Part shown: piece by piece, positions 10,080-20,695 of the stretch
How positions within the stretch are numbered: position 1 is the stretch's first letter
Layout: each line of letters opens with the position of its first letter
DNA from: Coccinella septempunctata
Lineage: Eukaryota; Arthropoda; Insecta; Coleoptera; Coccinellidae
DNA length: 64,000 nucleotides
NCBI RefSeq assembly: GCF_907165205.1
Contig: NC_058190.1
Span: 16,314,001 to 16,378,000, forward strand
Reading direction: 5' to 3'
Made by a program: the position numbers and the translations under genes
Notes under the pieces: generated by a model
Seen by the model: only the letters and a program-made list of their open reading frames with translations
The model's database searches: none
What the model was told of the DNA's origin: nothing

Positions 10080-12685
10080 CTAGTCTCCTGAGTTCTTGAT
10101 TCGGATGGTTTTTCGCTGTTTCGAATAATTTTTCTGCTTTTCTGTTCATGAATTCCGTTACGGTTTCCCATTATAGGTCCCTATAAATCTGTCTATTCCT
10201 GACAAACCAAGGTGCATCTATTTGACATCGTAGCAGCTTGTTTTCAGTGGCCTGAATTCTTTTCATGTGGCTCTTTGCCGCGAAACCCCAGGCAACTGAT
10301 CCATAAGTCAGTTGAGGCCTAGCAACGGCTTTGATTATCTTCAATTTTGTCTCTTTCGACATGTGGCTTCTTCTTCCTATTAGAGGGTAGAGTCTATTTT
10401 CATCGCTGCTTTCGCTTTGTCGATTGCTTGTTTGATATGACTTTTCCAAGTAAGTCCTTTGTCAAGCGTTATTCCTAAATATTTGGCTTTATTTTTCCAG
10501 TCGATTTCTTCGCCGTCAACTTCCATATTCTTTGTGGGTCGCAGTCTTCTCTTCTGTAGTAATATCGCTTGGCTATTTTGTCCATTGAGTTTGATTTTCC
10601 ACTTTATGCACTAGTCATTTGTTTCGTCAATCGTTTATTGTAGAACTCGTTGTATTACTTCTGGGTTGCGGTGTCGAGTTGCTATGCCTGTGTCGTCAGC
10701 ATATAACGTTAGCATGGTTCTTGGATTCTTCGGAATATCGTGAATGTATATGTTGTACAGAAAGGGCCAAAGTACTGACACATGGGGTACTCCAGCCTCT
10801 ATATCTCTTGTTGTGGAGAATTCTCCTTCCACTTTCACGTAAAATCTTCTATTTTTGAGATAATTCCGGATCAACTTGCATATTTTCATCGAATATCCAG
10901 CACATCTCATCTTGTATATTTATCCTTCATGCCATACTCTGCGAATGCTCTGGCGACGTCTAGTAAAACAAGACCTGTAGCTTGTTTATTTTGGAATTCC
11001 TCTGTAATGTATTCTGTGAGCCTCAATAATTGTTGCTCTGTTGAATGCTCTCTTCTGGATCCGAACTGTTCTGGTGGTTAGTTTCAGATTTTCGGTTTCC
11101 TCATTTAGCCTCGTGGCTATAATTCTTTCTACTACTTTTACTAACGCCGACAGTAGACTTATCGGTCTATAGTTTTGTGGGAACTTCTCTTTGAATGGTT
11201 TATTGAACACTATGACTTCCGCTGTTTTCCATTTTTCTGGGTACTGTTCTGTCCTCATAATTCCATTCGCGATATTTGTTAGAGCGGCTATACCTTTTCT
11301 AGGTAATTTCTTTAACATAACATTCGTTATTTTATCGCTTCCGGGAGCTTTCCTCTTCTTCAAACGTGTAATTATTTCCCTGATTTCATTTGGCGATGTT
11401 GGTTTGTCTATTTCAGCAGCCGCTGATCATTCATCCATTTCTTCATCATTTTCTTCAACCAGTTTTTTCAGATCTTCATTATAGTCGCCTATCCTGTAAT
11501 TTATTCTCGATTCTCGTTCTATCGAGACCGCCAATGCATCTTCCTCATCAGTATTGGTATACGCCATTCCCCTTTCTCCATGTAGAGGTGGAACTTCAAT
11601 CTTTTCTCCTCGTAGCCTTTTTTGCATTCTCCATGCAGACTGATCAAATGTATTCAGTTCTTGAACTCTTTTGGTCCATCTGCTTGTTCTTAGATCTTTC
11701 AGGGCATTTTTCAGAACTTGGCTATGGTGGTTGAGGTTCCTTCTGTTCCGATCATTTTTATTCATCCGATATATTCTTCTGAGTCTTCGATTTTTTCGTA
11801 TAAGATCTTTTACTTCTTTAGGCGTATCGCCATGCGGATGACTTGGTGTTGGTCTCTTCACTCTTCTCGTGCTTTTTTCGTAAGCTTTCAATATAATCTC
11901 TTCCAGTTTATCAACTGCACATTCCAGATCCTCTGGAGTGATTATTGTTGGAATTTCTGTTAATTCCGATTGTATTAAATGGCTGTTTTTAGCCCAATTG
12001 GTATATTCTCTTATTTCCATCGGTTTTTCTCTTGGTTCTTCTCCAATTGTCAATTCCACGGGATTGTGGTTTGAGGTTCCATCTTCCAAAGTTTCAATCG
12101 AGAATTCTTGAGTTATATTTTTCAGTATCGCGATATCTATTACATCTGATATTCCTATACCAAAAGCAAGATATGTCGGTAACTCGGGTCCAATCACTAT
12201 GGCATTTTGTTTTTCGGCGAAATCCTTGAGTTTTTTGCCATTTCTATTCACTGCTCTGCTGTTCCATATTGGGGATTTACAGTTGAAATATCCGATGTAG
12301 ATTTTCGGGTTTGTCCCTTCCAACATGTTGTTTATCTCCTCTTCCAATAAATTTTGAGTCTTTGACGATTTAATCCGGCAACAATCGTCACTCTTTCTGT
12401 TTCACCTTGTGTTTCGTCGGATCTACTTTTGAGGTAGTGTTTTAGATCTGTTCTCATCAATATTGCTACTCCTCCTCCGGTGTTTGTAGGTCTGTCACAT
12501 CTATACGTTTCATAATTCATGAAATTCAGTCGTCTGTTCCGGTTTATTCTTGTTTCCTGTAGGGCTATAATATCAGGTTATCTCTCTGATATTATTTCTT
12601 CTATCTCGGTTTTCCGAGTGTTGATTCCATTTATGTTCCACGAGATTATCTTGAGGGATTTCTTCCTAATATCCGTAAGGTCCAT
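10080..12685 (-). pseudogene. Jockey ORF2 (endonuclease-reverse transcriptase), copy C
   Basis: Starts at the ATG at 12685. The endonuclease shows SWNINGI and LQETRI (metal-binding blocks), GGGVAIL, NCKSPIWNSRA, and VIDIAILKN. The linker has RPTPSHPHGDTPKEV. RT blocks are KAPGSDKIT, WKTAEVIVFNKP, NYRPISLLSAL, then the VPQ region and LYADDTGIA (10690-10720), followed by RPQLTYGSVAWG. Defects include a CAA-to-TAA stop just before PDIIALQ (copy E still reads Gln there), a frameshift between RT blocks near 11060-11075, and more near 10910 and 10450. It normally nicks target DNA and copies the element RNA. Confidence 0.85.
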
Positions 12686-12709
12686 TATTTCAGTTCACTA
12701 AATAATGCT

Positions 12710-14472
12710 TGAAGTTTTTTTGTCCATTTCCCTCTCAATTTTCAACATTATCTCGTTGAAAATTTTTTCCGGGAAGATATCTAAATCATCGGCTGATTCA
12801 GATATCTTTTTCTTCTCCTGTTGACTTTTCACAGCCTGTTTCATTGGAAGCTTCTTCTGTTCTTTTTTTTCTGAAGGAGTTTTGGAGTCTCCCTTTTCTT
12901 TTCCTGTTCTGTATGTTTGGTCTTCGCTACTTCCTGAATTTTTTGATCAGTAGTTGTTGTTTTTGTTACCTTCTTTTTCTGTTCAGCTGGTTTTCAGGAA
13001 TTCCTCTTTCTGGTCACCAGCTTGAACTCGCTACATCCTTTGTAGCTAGCTGGATGGCCCTCTTCTCCACATAAGACGCATGTGGCATTTCTCTCTTCAC
13101 CTTTTCTGTTGAGTGTGCAGTCATTGCTGCTATGGCTTCCTGAGCAGTTCGCGCATCTCCACGGGAAGGAGCATTTGTTTTGTGCATGTCCGTACCTTTG
13201 GCACCTAAAGCACTGGCTTGGACTTTCAGACCTTTTTTTGTGTTCAACCACAACACAGAGGTTGTGGAGTCGCTTCACTTCGAAGATTTCCTTTTTCTGG
13301 GTTTTAACCAGGTAGAGAGGTATGGGCTTCTTCGTCTTGTTCGATGTCATTCTGGACACCTCAGCGTCTGATATTCCCTGGAATATCAGGTCGTTCTTAA
13401 TCAACGCAAGATCAGCGTCGATTGGTAAATGATGATTCTAATACCGTCTTTAACTACGATTGCGCGGCTATATTTTTTTTTATAGCAGGGGAATCTGCGA
13501 CCGTGAAAAACACGGGGCTCTATCTCTCGCCCAGAGGAACCCATTTCTAGGGAACACTGTGGGGTTACTCACTCTTCCGAGTTCGCGACCCACTAAACCT
13601 AACCTGCTTTTTATTGGTTCCGGGCATTTGCCTATAAACCATTTATCCCTTGATCGGTTAATTTCTTCTTGCACATTGTCGTGCTAGGGCTATAAATGAA
13701 CTTCTTGGAGTAGAGTGCTTCAGAAATCTCTACCCAATCTGAGGTGCCCATCATCGTGATGGGTGGGATTCTGTCTTTTCTAGGCACTTCAGGTGCCTTT
13801 TTGGTATTTTCCTCGTCTGACGAGGAGCTGTCTTTACGCGCGCGGTTAGATGAGGAATATATCTTCTCCTCCTCGATTTGGTAGGTAAAAAATTCTTTAC
13901 CATGCTGCTCGAAGAATTTTGTGATTTTTCTGAAATCATCTACGGTTTACGCGATGACTTTTATACCGTCTCTAACTACAGTTGCGCGGTTGTAGTTTTT
14001 TTTTTGTGTAGAAAGCTTTGGATATCTCTACCCAATCTGAGATGCCCATCATCGTGATGGGTGGGATTTTATCCTTCTTAGGCACTTCTGGTGCCTTTCC
14101 TTTATTTTCCTCGTCAGACGAGGAACTTTCTTTGCTCGCGCGCTTTGTAGGAGGCGCATTTTGAGGTTTGACCGAAGGCGTTCTAGGGCTTTTTTTGAAC
14201 TCCACAGGAATTACATTTTTCCCCACCGAGTTGGCAACTTCGGCGAAAGTTGAGGGTTTAAGCGCAGAGAGTTTTACAATTTCCTCTTTGGCTTGACGGA
14301 GCTCATTTATCAAAATCGAAACCGTTTCATTGAGTTTAGCGATTTCGGCTTTCATGAATTCATTTTCTTCGCGTAAATTTGTCCGACCCACGGACTCACC
14401 TTCGCTAAAGTCTTCCTCGACTTCACCGGTAGCTTCCATGTAGGAACCCCCATTATCTGAGGTTTCCGACAT
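12710..14472 (-). pseudogene. Jockey ORF1 (Gag-like zinc-knuckle protein), copy C
   Basis: Begins at 14472 with an acidic, coiled-coil N-terminus (ENEFMKAEIAKLNETVSILI). Continues through PPITMMGISDWVEISKA and a VVKDGIKVI/TVDDFRKIT region. Ends with three CCHC knuckles in 12994-13404: CFRCQRYGHAQNKC, CANCSGSHSSNDC and CVLCGEEGHPASYKGC. This is the RNA-binding ORF1 layout of the Jockey group. The middle is broken by a partial duplication with a 3' UTR fragment (13475-13950), and a frameshift lies near 13990. The protein would coat element RNA. Confidence 0.8.
13475..13950 (-). repeat. second ORF1 piece plus 3' UTR fragment inserted inside Jockey ORF1
   Basis: 13475-13690 repeats the element's own 3' UTR (compare 9735-9960: tagcaggggaatctgcga, gttccgggcatttgcctataaacc). 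13700-13840 repeats the ORF1 piece also found at 14015-14140 (PPITMMGTSDWVEIS, SSSSDEEN). The sequence taccgtctNtaactac occurs on both sides (13441 and 13963). The pattern fits insertion of a short, internally deleted copy of the same LINE into ORF1. Confidence 0.65.
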
Positions 14473-14919
14473 GGCTAAACGTTTTTAGTTTTTTTACAAT
14501 GGCGATAAATATCAGTTAGAGAGAAAAGAACAAAAATAACCAATTATTCTATAGACAAAGTCTCACCTGATGTAATTTGCATAACCAACGATCTTTAGAA
14601 CTGGACTGAATACAATAACAACACATCAAAACTCATTCACAGAACTCTCCCGAATAAACAGTATTCAATCAAATTAGAAAATCGTATGCTCGAAAATCTC
14701 TCAACACGTCTGCTTCCGTAGCTTAGCTAGTGGGTACTTCCACTTTGACTTTCTCTTCAACTTTCACTTTTACAACACTATGAATAGGTCTGAATAGGTC
14801 TGCTCTTGTCAAGATCCCACTCGACACTCACTTTGTAATAGTGTGAATTATTTATTCATCATTATGAAAGAAAATGGGGGTCAGTCACGTTCCCGATGGT
14901 GGAAACATCGTCAATCAGG

Positions 14920-17185
14920 GTGTCCGTGAAGTTAGCACCCACTTTTTCGAAAATGAAAAAAAAATTGTTTGCATTCGTTAGTAACTCGTTAGTAACTATT
15001 TGTAACACAAAAATTTTCGTTTGTACCTCAAAGGTATTAGTAGAAAAACACCGCATTCCGCTGGTGTGCTAAATTCACGGGCACCCACTGTTCGACTTTT
15101 AGCGGAAAATAAAGTACAGTTGGAAAGTTCATCGTTAGTAACTATTTGTAACACAAAAATTTTTGTTTGTAACCTAACCTATAATGGAAAAATGACTCCC
15201 TCAAAATGCGAAGTTAGCACCCACATTTTCGAAAATGAAGATAATTGTTTTTTGCATTCGTTAGTAACTATTTGTAACACAAAATTTTTGTTCGTTACCT
15301 TACTTATGATGGGAAAATGACACTCCCAAAATGCGAAGTAAGCACCCACTATTTCGGAAATGAAGATAATTTTTTTTGCATTCGTTCGTAACTCGTTAGT
15401 AACTGTTTCTAACACAAAAATTTTCGTTTGTACCTCGAAGAAAGTGCTAAAAAAACACCGCATTCCGCTGGGTGCTAACTTAACGGGCACCCACTGTTCG
15501 ATTTCTCGCGAAAAAAGAGTACAGTTGGAAAGTCCAAGATCAGTAACACAAATTTTTTTTCTTGTAACCTAATCTATAATGGGAAAATGATACCTTCAAA
15601 ATGCGAAGTCAGCAATCACATTCTTGGAAAATCTCCATTTATTTGTTGCTTTCAATAGCACTTCGTTAGTAACTATTTGTTAGCAGTTAGCATTTCGCTG
15701 GGTGCTAGCTCAAAATCAAAGATCAATCGAATATAAAATATAATTCATCTCGGAAATACTGAATTTCCCATATTGAACGAAGTGCATTAGTCAATATAAA
15801 TTGGATGTGGAATATGTATCGATACAAAAACGAAGATACTCCGAGCACAAACATCGGGTCCCAGTCGAAAATTTCCATGAAAAAAAAAACTTGAAACGAA
15901 ACAGAAATTCGTGTCACGAATATGTAGTTACAGATGGAGTTCTTATTTTACGGAAGCAATAAACTGATCCAGAATTTTCCAAAATGTTTATACATATATG
16001 CTAATTTTGCACTTTATGTGGTGCTATTTTGTCAATTGCAGAATAGGGTACTGACGAAAAATTTTATTTGTCGAACATTAAGTAACAGGGTACTATCGAA
16101 AGCAAAAGCGAAATCTAGAATTTTACAACATATTGGTTCTTAATCACAGTCTTCACTATTTCAGGGTACAATTTTTCCATTAGTGATTGGGTAGAAAAAA
16201 ATTTTGTCCCGCAAATAGTTCATAACGGAGTTCTATTGGAAACAAAAAAGAAATATGGAATTTATGAAAATGAGTGTGTTATCTCCGCATTTTCGGGATG
16301 GCATTATCCCATTGGATGTTGGGCTATGAGCAACAATTTTTGTGGTTCAAATAGTTGATAACGATGGACTCTACAACTGAATTTTATTCATTTTTGGGTG
16401 CCCGGTGAGTTAGCAACCAGCGTAATACTGTAATTTTCTTTCATTACTTTTGAAATACAAACGGAAATTTTAGTTCTACAAAAAGTTACTAACGAGTAAC
16501 CTCGCGAGTTACTAACGGAAGGAAGAAAAATTATCTTCATTTTCGAAAAAGTCGGTGCCCACTTCGCATAGCAAAAAAATGTAGAATTTTCGAAAGTGTG
16601 GGTGCTGACTTCGCATTGTGTGGGTGTCATTTCCCCATTATAGGTAAGTTTACAAAAAAAAAAATTGTGTTACAAATAGTTTCTAACCTTGGACTTTCTA
16701 ACTGTACTATTTATTCGAGAAAAATCTAACAGTGGGTACCCGTGAAGTTAAAACCCAGCGGAATGCGGTGTTTTTTCAAGCACTATCTTTGAGATACAAA
16801 CGAAAATTTTTGTGTTACAAATAGTTACTAACGAGTTACGAACGAATGCAAAAAAAATTATCTTCATTTTCGAAAAAGTGGGTGCTAACTTCGCATTTTG
16901 GGGGTGTCATTTTCCCGTTATAGGTAAGGTTACAAACAAAAATTTTTGTGTTATAAATAGTTACTAACGATGAACTTTCCAACTGTATATTATTTTTCGC
17001 GAAAAATCGAACAGTGGGTGCCCGTGAAGTTAGCACCCAGCGGAATGCGGTGTTTTTCTACAAGTACCTTTGAGGAACAAACGAAAATTTTGGTGTTACA
17101 AATAGTTACTAACGAGGTACTAATGAATGCAAACAAAATTTTTTTCATTTTCGAAAGAATGGGTGCTAAGTTCATGCACGGAAAC
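14920..17185. mobile_element. foldback-like element 1 built of tandem repeats in inverted arms
   Basis: The left arm (to about 15720) and right arm (from about 16380) are inverted copies. Each is made of degenerate tandem units containing gttagtaactatttgtaac, attttcgtttgtacc, cgcattccgctgggtgc and a cgaaaatgaagataat block. The central part is AT-rich. Terminal repeats are GTGTCCGTGAAGTTAGCACC (left) and, inverted, GTTTCCGTGCATGAACTTAG (right). Flanks TCAATCAGG (14911-14919) and TTAGTCAGG (17186-17194) each differ by one base from TCAGTCAGG in the uninterrupted right arm of the host palindrome, giving a 9-bp duplication. No transposase is present. Foldback elements of Drosophila share this architecture. 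Confidence 0.75.
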
Positions 17186-18617
17186 TTAGTCAGGCGTTTG
17201 AAGTGGTCGGAAAAATCTGAAAACTGAAATGACCGATCTTCACTTGAAATTTTGAAAAATAATTTTTTTAATCCAATTGAACGTAAAAATGGCCGTCAGT
17301 CACGTTTATAGTGGTGGATTTTGCATCAGTCAGGCTCCCAAAGTCAAGGGCAGTGACCAGCTTCCTTTGACGCGCTGCATCTAAGTTCGTCTGACGCATA
17401 TTCCACCGGCATTGTGCCGGCTGACGATTATTTATCGAGTGTACATAACAATTACTTGTTTATATATTAATTTTAAGGTGATATAAATCACTATATCCAA
17501 CTGTTGAATTGTGATTATCACTATTCTCTCAAATTAATATGAATTGCTTGGTAATCATATCGAAAATTGATGTTTCAGCACGAACTATTTCTATTCATCT
17601 CGGATAGCTGGACCCTCTGGACGAGTAATATAATATAATATACAGGCTGGGCCATCCATAACTTTCCACCCCGAATTTTGAGCTTTGGGATGGAATAACG
17701 AAAAAACGCTCAGACAGGTCAAAGTTTGTTGGAAGGGGGACAAATAATAAGGGTTTTCAAATGGCTCTGATATCACTACCCCTATTAATTTAATTGTCTT
17801 TCCAACAAGGTGCAGCTCGACTCCTTTTTCCTATTCAAAAATGAGAGTTGTTAAGGGTTGCGGCTGGAGGGGTAGTGATATCAAACTTATTTGAACAGTT
17901 TTATTTGTCCCCCTTTCAACAAAATTTGACCTGTCTGAGCGTTTTTTCGTTATTCCACACCAAAGCTCTAAATTCGGGGTGGAAAGTTATAGATGGCCCA
18001 TTCTGCATATTATATAATATTAGTCGCCCAGAGGGTCCAGGTATCCGAGATGAATAGAAATATGTAGTTTGTGCTGGAACATCAATTTTCGATTTGATCA
18101 CAACGCCATTCATATTAATTTGAGAGAATTTTGCTAATCACTATTAAAAAGTTGGATATTGTTATTTATATCACCTTAAAATCAATATATAAACAAGTAA
18201 TTGTTATGTACACTCGATAAATAATCGTCAGCCGGCACGATGCCGGTGGAATATGCGTCAGTCGAACTGCATAAGATGCCGCGCGCCAAAGGGACAACTG
18301 CCCTTGATTTGGAAGCCTGAGTGACGCAGAATCCACCACTATAAACGTGACTGTCGGCCATTTTCACGTTCAATTGAATTAAAAAAATCATTTTTCAAAA
18401 TTTCAAGTGAAGATCTATCACTTCAATTTTCAGACTTTTCCGACCAATTCAACCGCCTGACTGACGACGTTTTCACCATCGGGAACGTGACTGACGCCAA
18501 TTTTCACTCATGATCATATATAATTTACATTATTACCAAGTTTCACGTGGAAATCAATCACTTTTTTTTGAGATTTTTCTGGCCTCCCACGCCCACACCC
18601 ACCGCTTATGGACTGAC

Positions 18618-18904
18618 TGACGCGCGGACCTTATATGTACAAGTGGAGAACTACTCATGCTAAAAAATTCGTGTGGAGATCGATCACTTGTTCAAAAGTG
18701 ACGTCACCTCCCGAACTATTCTGTACGATTTCAGAATATTGCAATCAACTATCTATCAGTAGTTTTGTTGTACCCAGTGCCTATATATGAACCAGTTTGA
18801 AACTATAGTTACAAACGATACTCAACAGAAAATTGGTGAGAAATATATAGCCATACTTGATAGAGATAGTTATTCTTAAAGTCAACTCAATAACAGTAAA
18901 AATT
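18618..18904. other. no recognisable gene
   Basis: Between the palindrome and the ribozyme repeat. Nothing recognised on either strand. Confidence 0.4.
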
Positions 18905-19317
18905 TTCATTCAATTTCAATTTCGAACAGAGAATAACACCATTATCGTTAATAATAGGGATAAAACATATTACGTCATGACACACGGGAATGAACGAAAC
19001 CGGCAAGTGCCACGGCCACTATGGAAATATCTTAAATGGAACGACAATTCAGAATTGTCGCTCGATTCATTCGTTCTAATCTTGAATGAGACAGGTATCT
19101 TAATGAAGATTGTAAATCTCCCTCCATTCTCGCTTAAAGACACTATCCTCCGGTTGGGATGTGTTACACTGCACTATACTGATGAGGAACAATAATCCCG
19201 AAACCGGTCTACAGTTTATGTATACATTTTCTCTGGGAATTCACGACTAGCGCGAATTAATGGTGGGAAAACTTAATTGATTGAGTACTTGAATTTCAAC
19301 TCGGCAAATTTTAATAG
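18905..19317 (+). repeat. ribozyme-bearing dispersed repeat, copy 2 (left part)
   Basis: Matches 7905-8400 with indels, including the acgacaattcagaattgtcg dyad region (near 19041-19059) and the hammerhead. It stops at 19317 where the LTR of the macro-domain gypsy element begins. The remainder of the repeat continues at 28081. Confidence 0.75.
19162..19225 (+). ncRNA. hammerhead ribozyme, type I, copy 2
   Basis: Core CTGATGA (19179-19185) fits CUGANGA. Stem II GGAACAATAATCCC (19186-19199) has one A-C mismatch relative to copy 1. GAAA is at 19200-19203, the minimal stem III ACCGGT follows, and predicted cleavage is after C19209. Stem I CTATA (19174-19178)/TACAG (19210-19214) has four of five pairs, and the outer TACA/TGTA helix is kept (19165-19168 with 19219-19222). 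Compared with copy 1 the inner stem I has changed on both strands. The stem II mismatch may weaken this copy. Confidence 0.75.
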
Positions 19318-19584
19318 TGTAACGTTTTCTTCGCTGAATTAAAACGTCCGACTGATTAAAATTATTTATTTACACTTAATACACTTATAACTCACGGACT
19401 AACTACGTCACTACTATTTATTTATACTCGTATTTATTTCCAGTGTCCGTTGCTTGCACTTTGAACTATATCTGTACTTCCTACCTGTTCCTCCGCTGGG
19501 TTTATATAGGCGCCGGTAACATTCCCGTGCCATTCGCAAGTGTTCCAGAATAAAGGTCTGACCGCAAGGGCCGGACTGGTTACA
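19318..19584 (-). repeat. 3' LTR of the macro-domain gypsy element
   Basis: 267 bases, beginning TGTAACG and ending GGTTACA on the plus strand. Matches 27818-28080 with substitutions and several indels, including a block of about 20 bases present only in the other LTR (gaaggaagcgagcgctctgg). Confidence 0.85.
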
Positions 19585-19599
19585 CTGTCCCCTCCTTAA

Positions 19600-19703
19600 G
19601 CCTGTTCTGTCCCAGAACAGATTTAGTGAATTTCTCGGAGGACCGTGGCGAAACCTGCACTCATCACCATTCCTACAGTAGCCTTTCTGATCGAAGTATA
19701 AAT
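19600..19703 (-). pseudogene. CCCH-like zinc-finger piece upstream of the 3' LTR
   Basis: On the minus strand the frame reads YFDQKGYCRNGDECRFRHGP, which has the C-x5-C-x3-H half of a CCCH zinc finger (usual form C-x8-C-x5-C-x3-H). The position for the first Cys falls at the junction with the nested LTR element, so the motif is incomplete here. The frame runs on into the LTR. It may be the C-terminal end of this element's polyprotein, downstream of the macro domain. The intervening LINE and LTR insertions prevent direct proof. Confidence 0.4.
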
Positions 19704-20619
19704 TGTTATGATTCCTTTTATTGGTTTTTTCGTAAGAAATGAGAATGAATTTTAGAATCAAATAAATGATAAAATTAAATTTTGAAATTCCCGGTAGACT
19801 CTATCACTATTGAGGATTCAAGAAAAATGAAAAATTTATATATATTAATATAACATTCAATGCCATTGAAAATAATCTCAATTCAAAAATCTCGAAATAT
19901 TCTAATTCAATTCCTATAATTAATTAAATCTAATTCTTTATGAAAAGGAAAACTACACTTACATCTATGTTACTGACTAATCTATGGTCCAATATCCACG
20001 AATTCAAATGTAGGTTATGTTTGTCTTTAAAGTTTATTTCACACCAAAATGCTCCTTGGATTCTTGTTCTCTGGATATGTTGCTTTCAACTATTATTTCT
20101 AGGTCTTTCCACCGTTGAATTGGTTGCTCAGGATCACAATGAATGTTACTTTTATGAAAGTAATTCAACAGCCAGTAGTATACTTCCAAATATATAAATA
20201 TTATCGTCTTGATATGGTAATACCTTCTGTTTCTACTTCAACTGAGTTTTTTGGCTTCAATTTCCAATTATTCAAACGATTTGTACCTTTTACAATTTCT
20301 GCAATGCTTCTTTCTACTCTCGATCTTCATATCTCTCTTCTTTTTTTTTTTCTTGTTTCCCTGGTTTCCATCCCCTCACTTTCCTACACTCTTGATTTCC
20401 TAATTTTCAACTTATCTATTCATAGACACTATTCACAAATTTTTATAATCTAAATTTTTCATTTTCAGTTATTGGCCTCAATAGATATTGGATATGAATT
20501 TTGAATATCAGTATGAAAATATGTACTTCAACTTGAATATATAAGTAATATATCATAATGTATCCTTTTCAAATGTGATTTGGAATTTTATATTGAACGT
20601 AATACTTTGAACCATAACA
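19704..20619 (-). repeat. 3' LTR of the nested gypsy element
   Basis: TGTTATG...CATAACA ends. Near-identical to 23294-24207. The visible differences are GG/TG near 19722, AAG/TCG near 19734, the poly-T run near 20340, and single changes near 20514 and 20611. Confidence 0.9.
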
Positions 20620-20633
20620 ATTCCCCTAAAATT
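20620..20633 (-). promoter_or_regulatory. polypurine tract
   Basis: AAATTTTAGGGGAA on the minus strand, directly abutting the 3' LTR of the nested gypsy element. This is the expected plus-strand DNA primer. Confidence 0.65.
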
Positions 20634-20695
20634 TGTTGATATTTGAATAAATTAAAATTATGCAAATAGAAACTAATTGTATGAACCTTCCTGAT

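Larger units (their letters stand above)
9731..14829 (-). mobile_element. Jockey LINE copy C, full-length structure with 13-bp target duplication
   Basis: The 3' end at 9731 has a T-run (poly-A on its strand) and the family 3' UTR. The 5' end is at 14829 after a 5' UTR of about 350 bases upstream of ORF1. Flanks read ACTTTGTGATAGT (9718-9730) and ACTTTGTAATAGT (14830-14842): a 13-bp target-site duplication with one change. Removing the element restores continuity of the palindrome arm. Order on the minus strand: ORF1 (Gag-like), ORF2 (endonuclease-RT), 3' UTR. Both ORFs carry stops and frameshifts, so this copy is dead despite its completeness. Confidence 0.85.
9632..18617. mobile_element. 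large palindromic (foldback-type) element interrupted by two insertions
   Basis: The two ends are inverted copies: left 9632-9730 (cagtcagcgcgaccg, gtggtgggcgtggg) and right about 18530-18617 (cccacgcccacaccc, gactgactgacgcgcgg). The left arm continues at 14843-14919 and 17186-17800. The right arm is 17875-18617. After removing the Jockey (9731-14842 with its duplication) and the repeat-array element (14920-17194), about 1.6 kb of diverged palindrome remains, with a short loop near 17800-17875. No protein frame was found. The arms differ by point changes and small indels, so the element is old. Confidence 0.7.

Noticed and set aside
14930..17180. Regularly spaced repeats resembling a CRISPR-like array
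   Set aside because: Units are long, degenerate, arranged as two inverted arms, and have no unique spacers of constant length. The DNA is eukaryotic. A foldback element explains it.
17283..18400. Open frames in the palindrome arms as paired genes
   Set aside because: Both arms give similar short frames because they are inverted copies. None has a domain or stays open.
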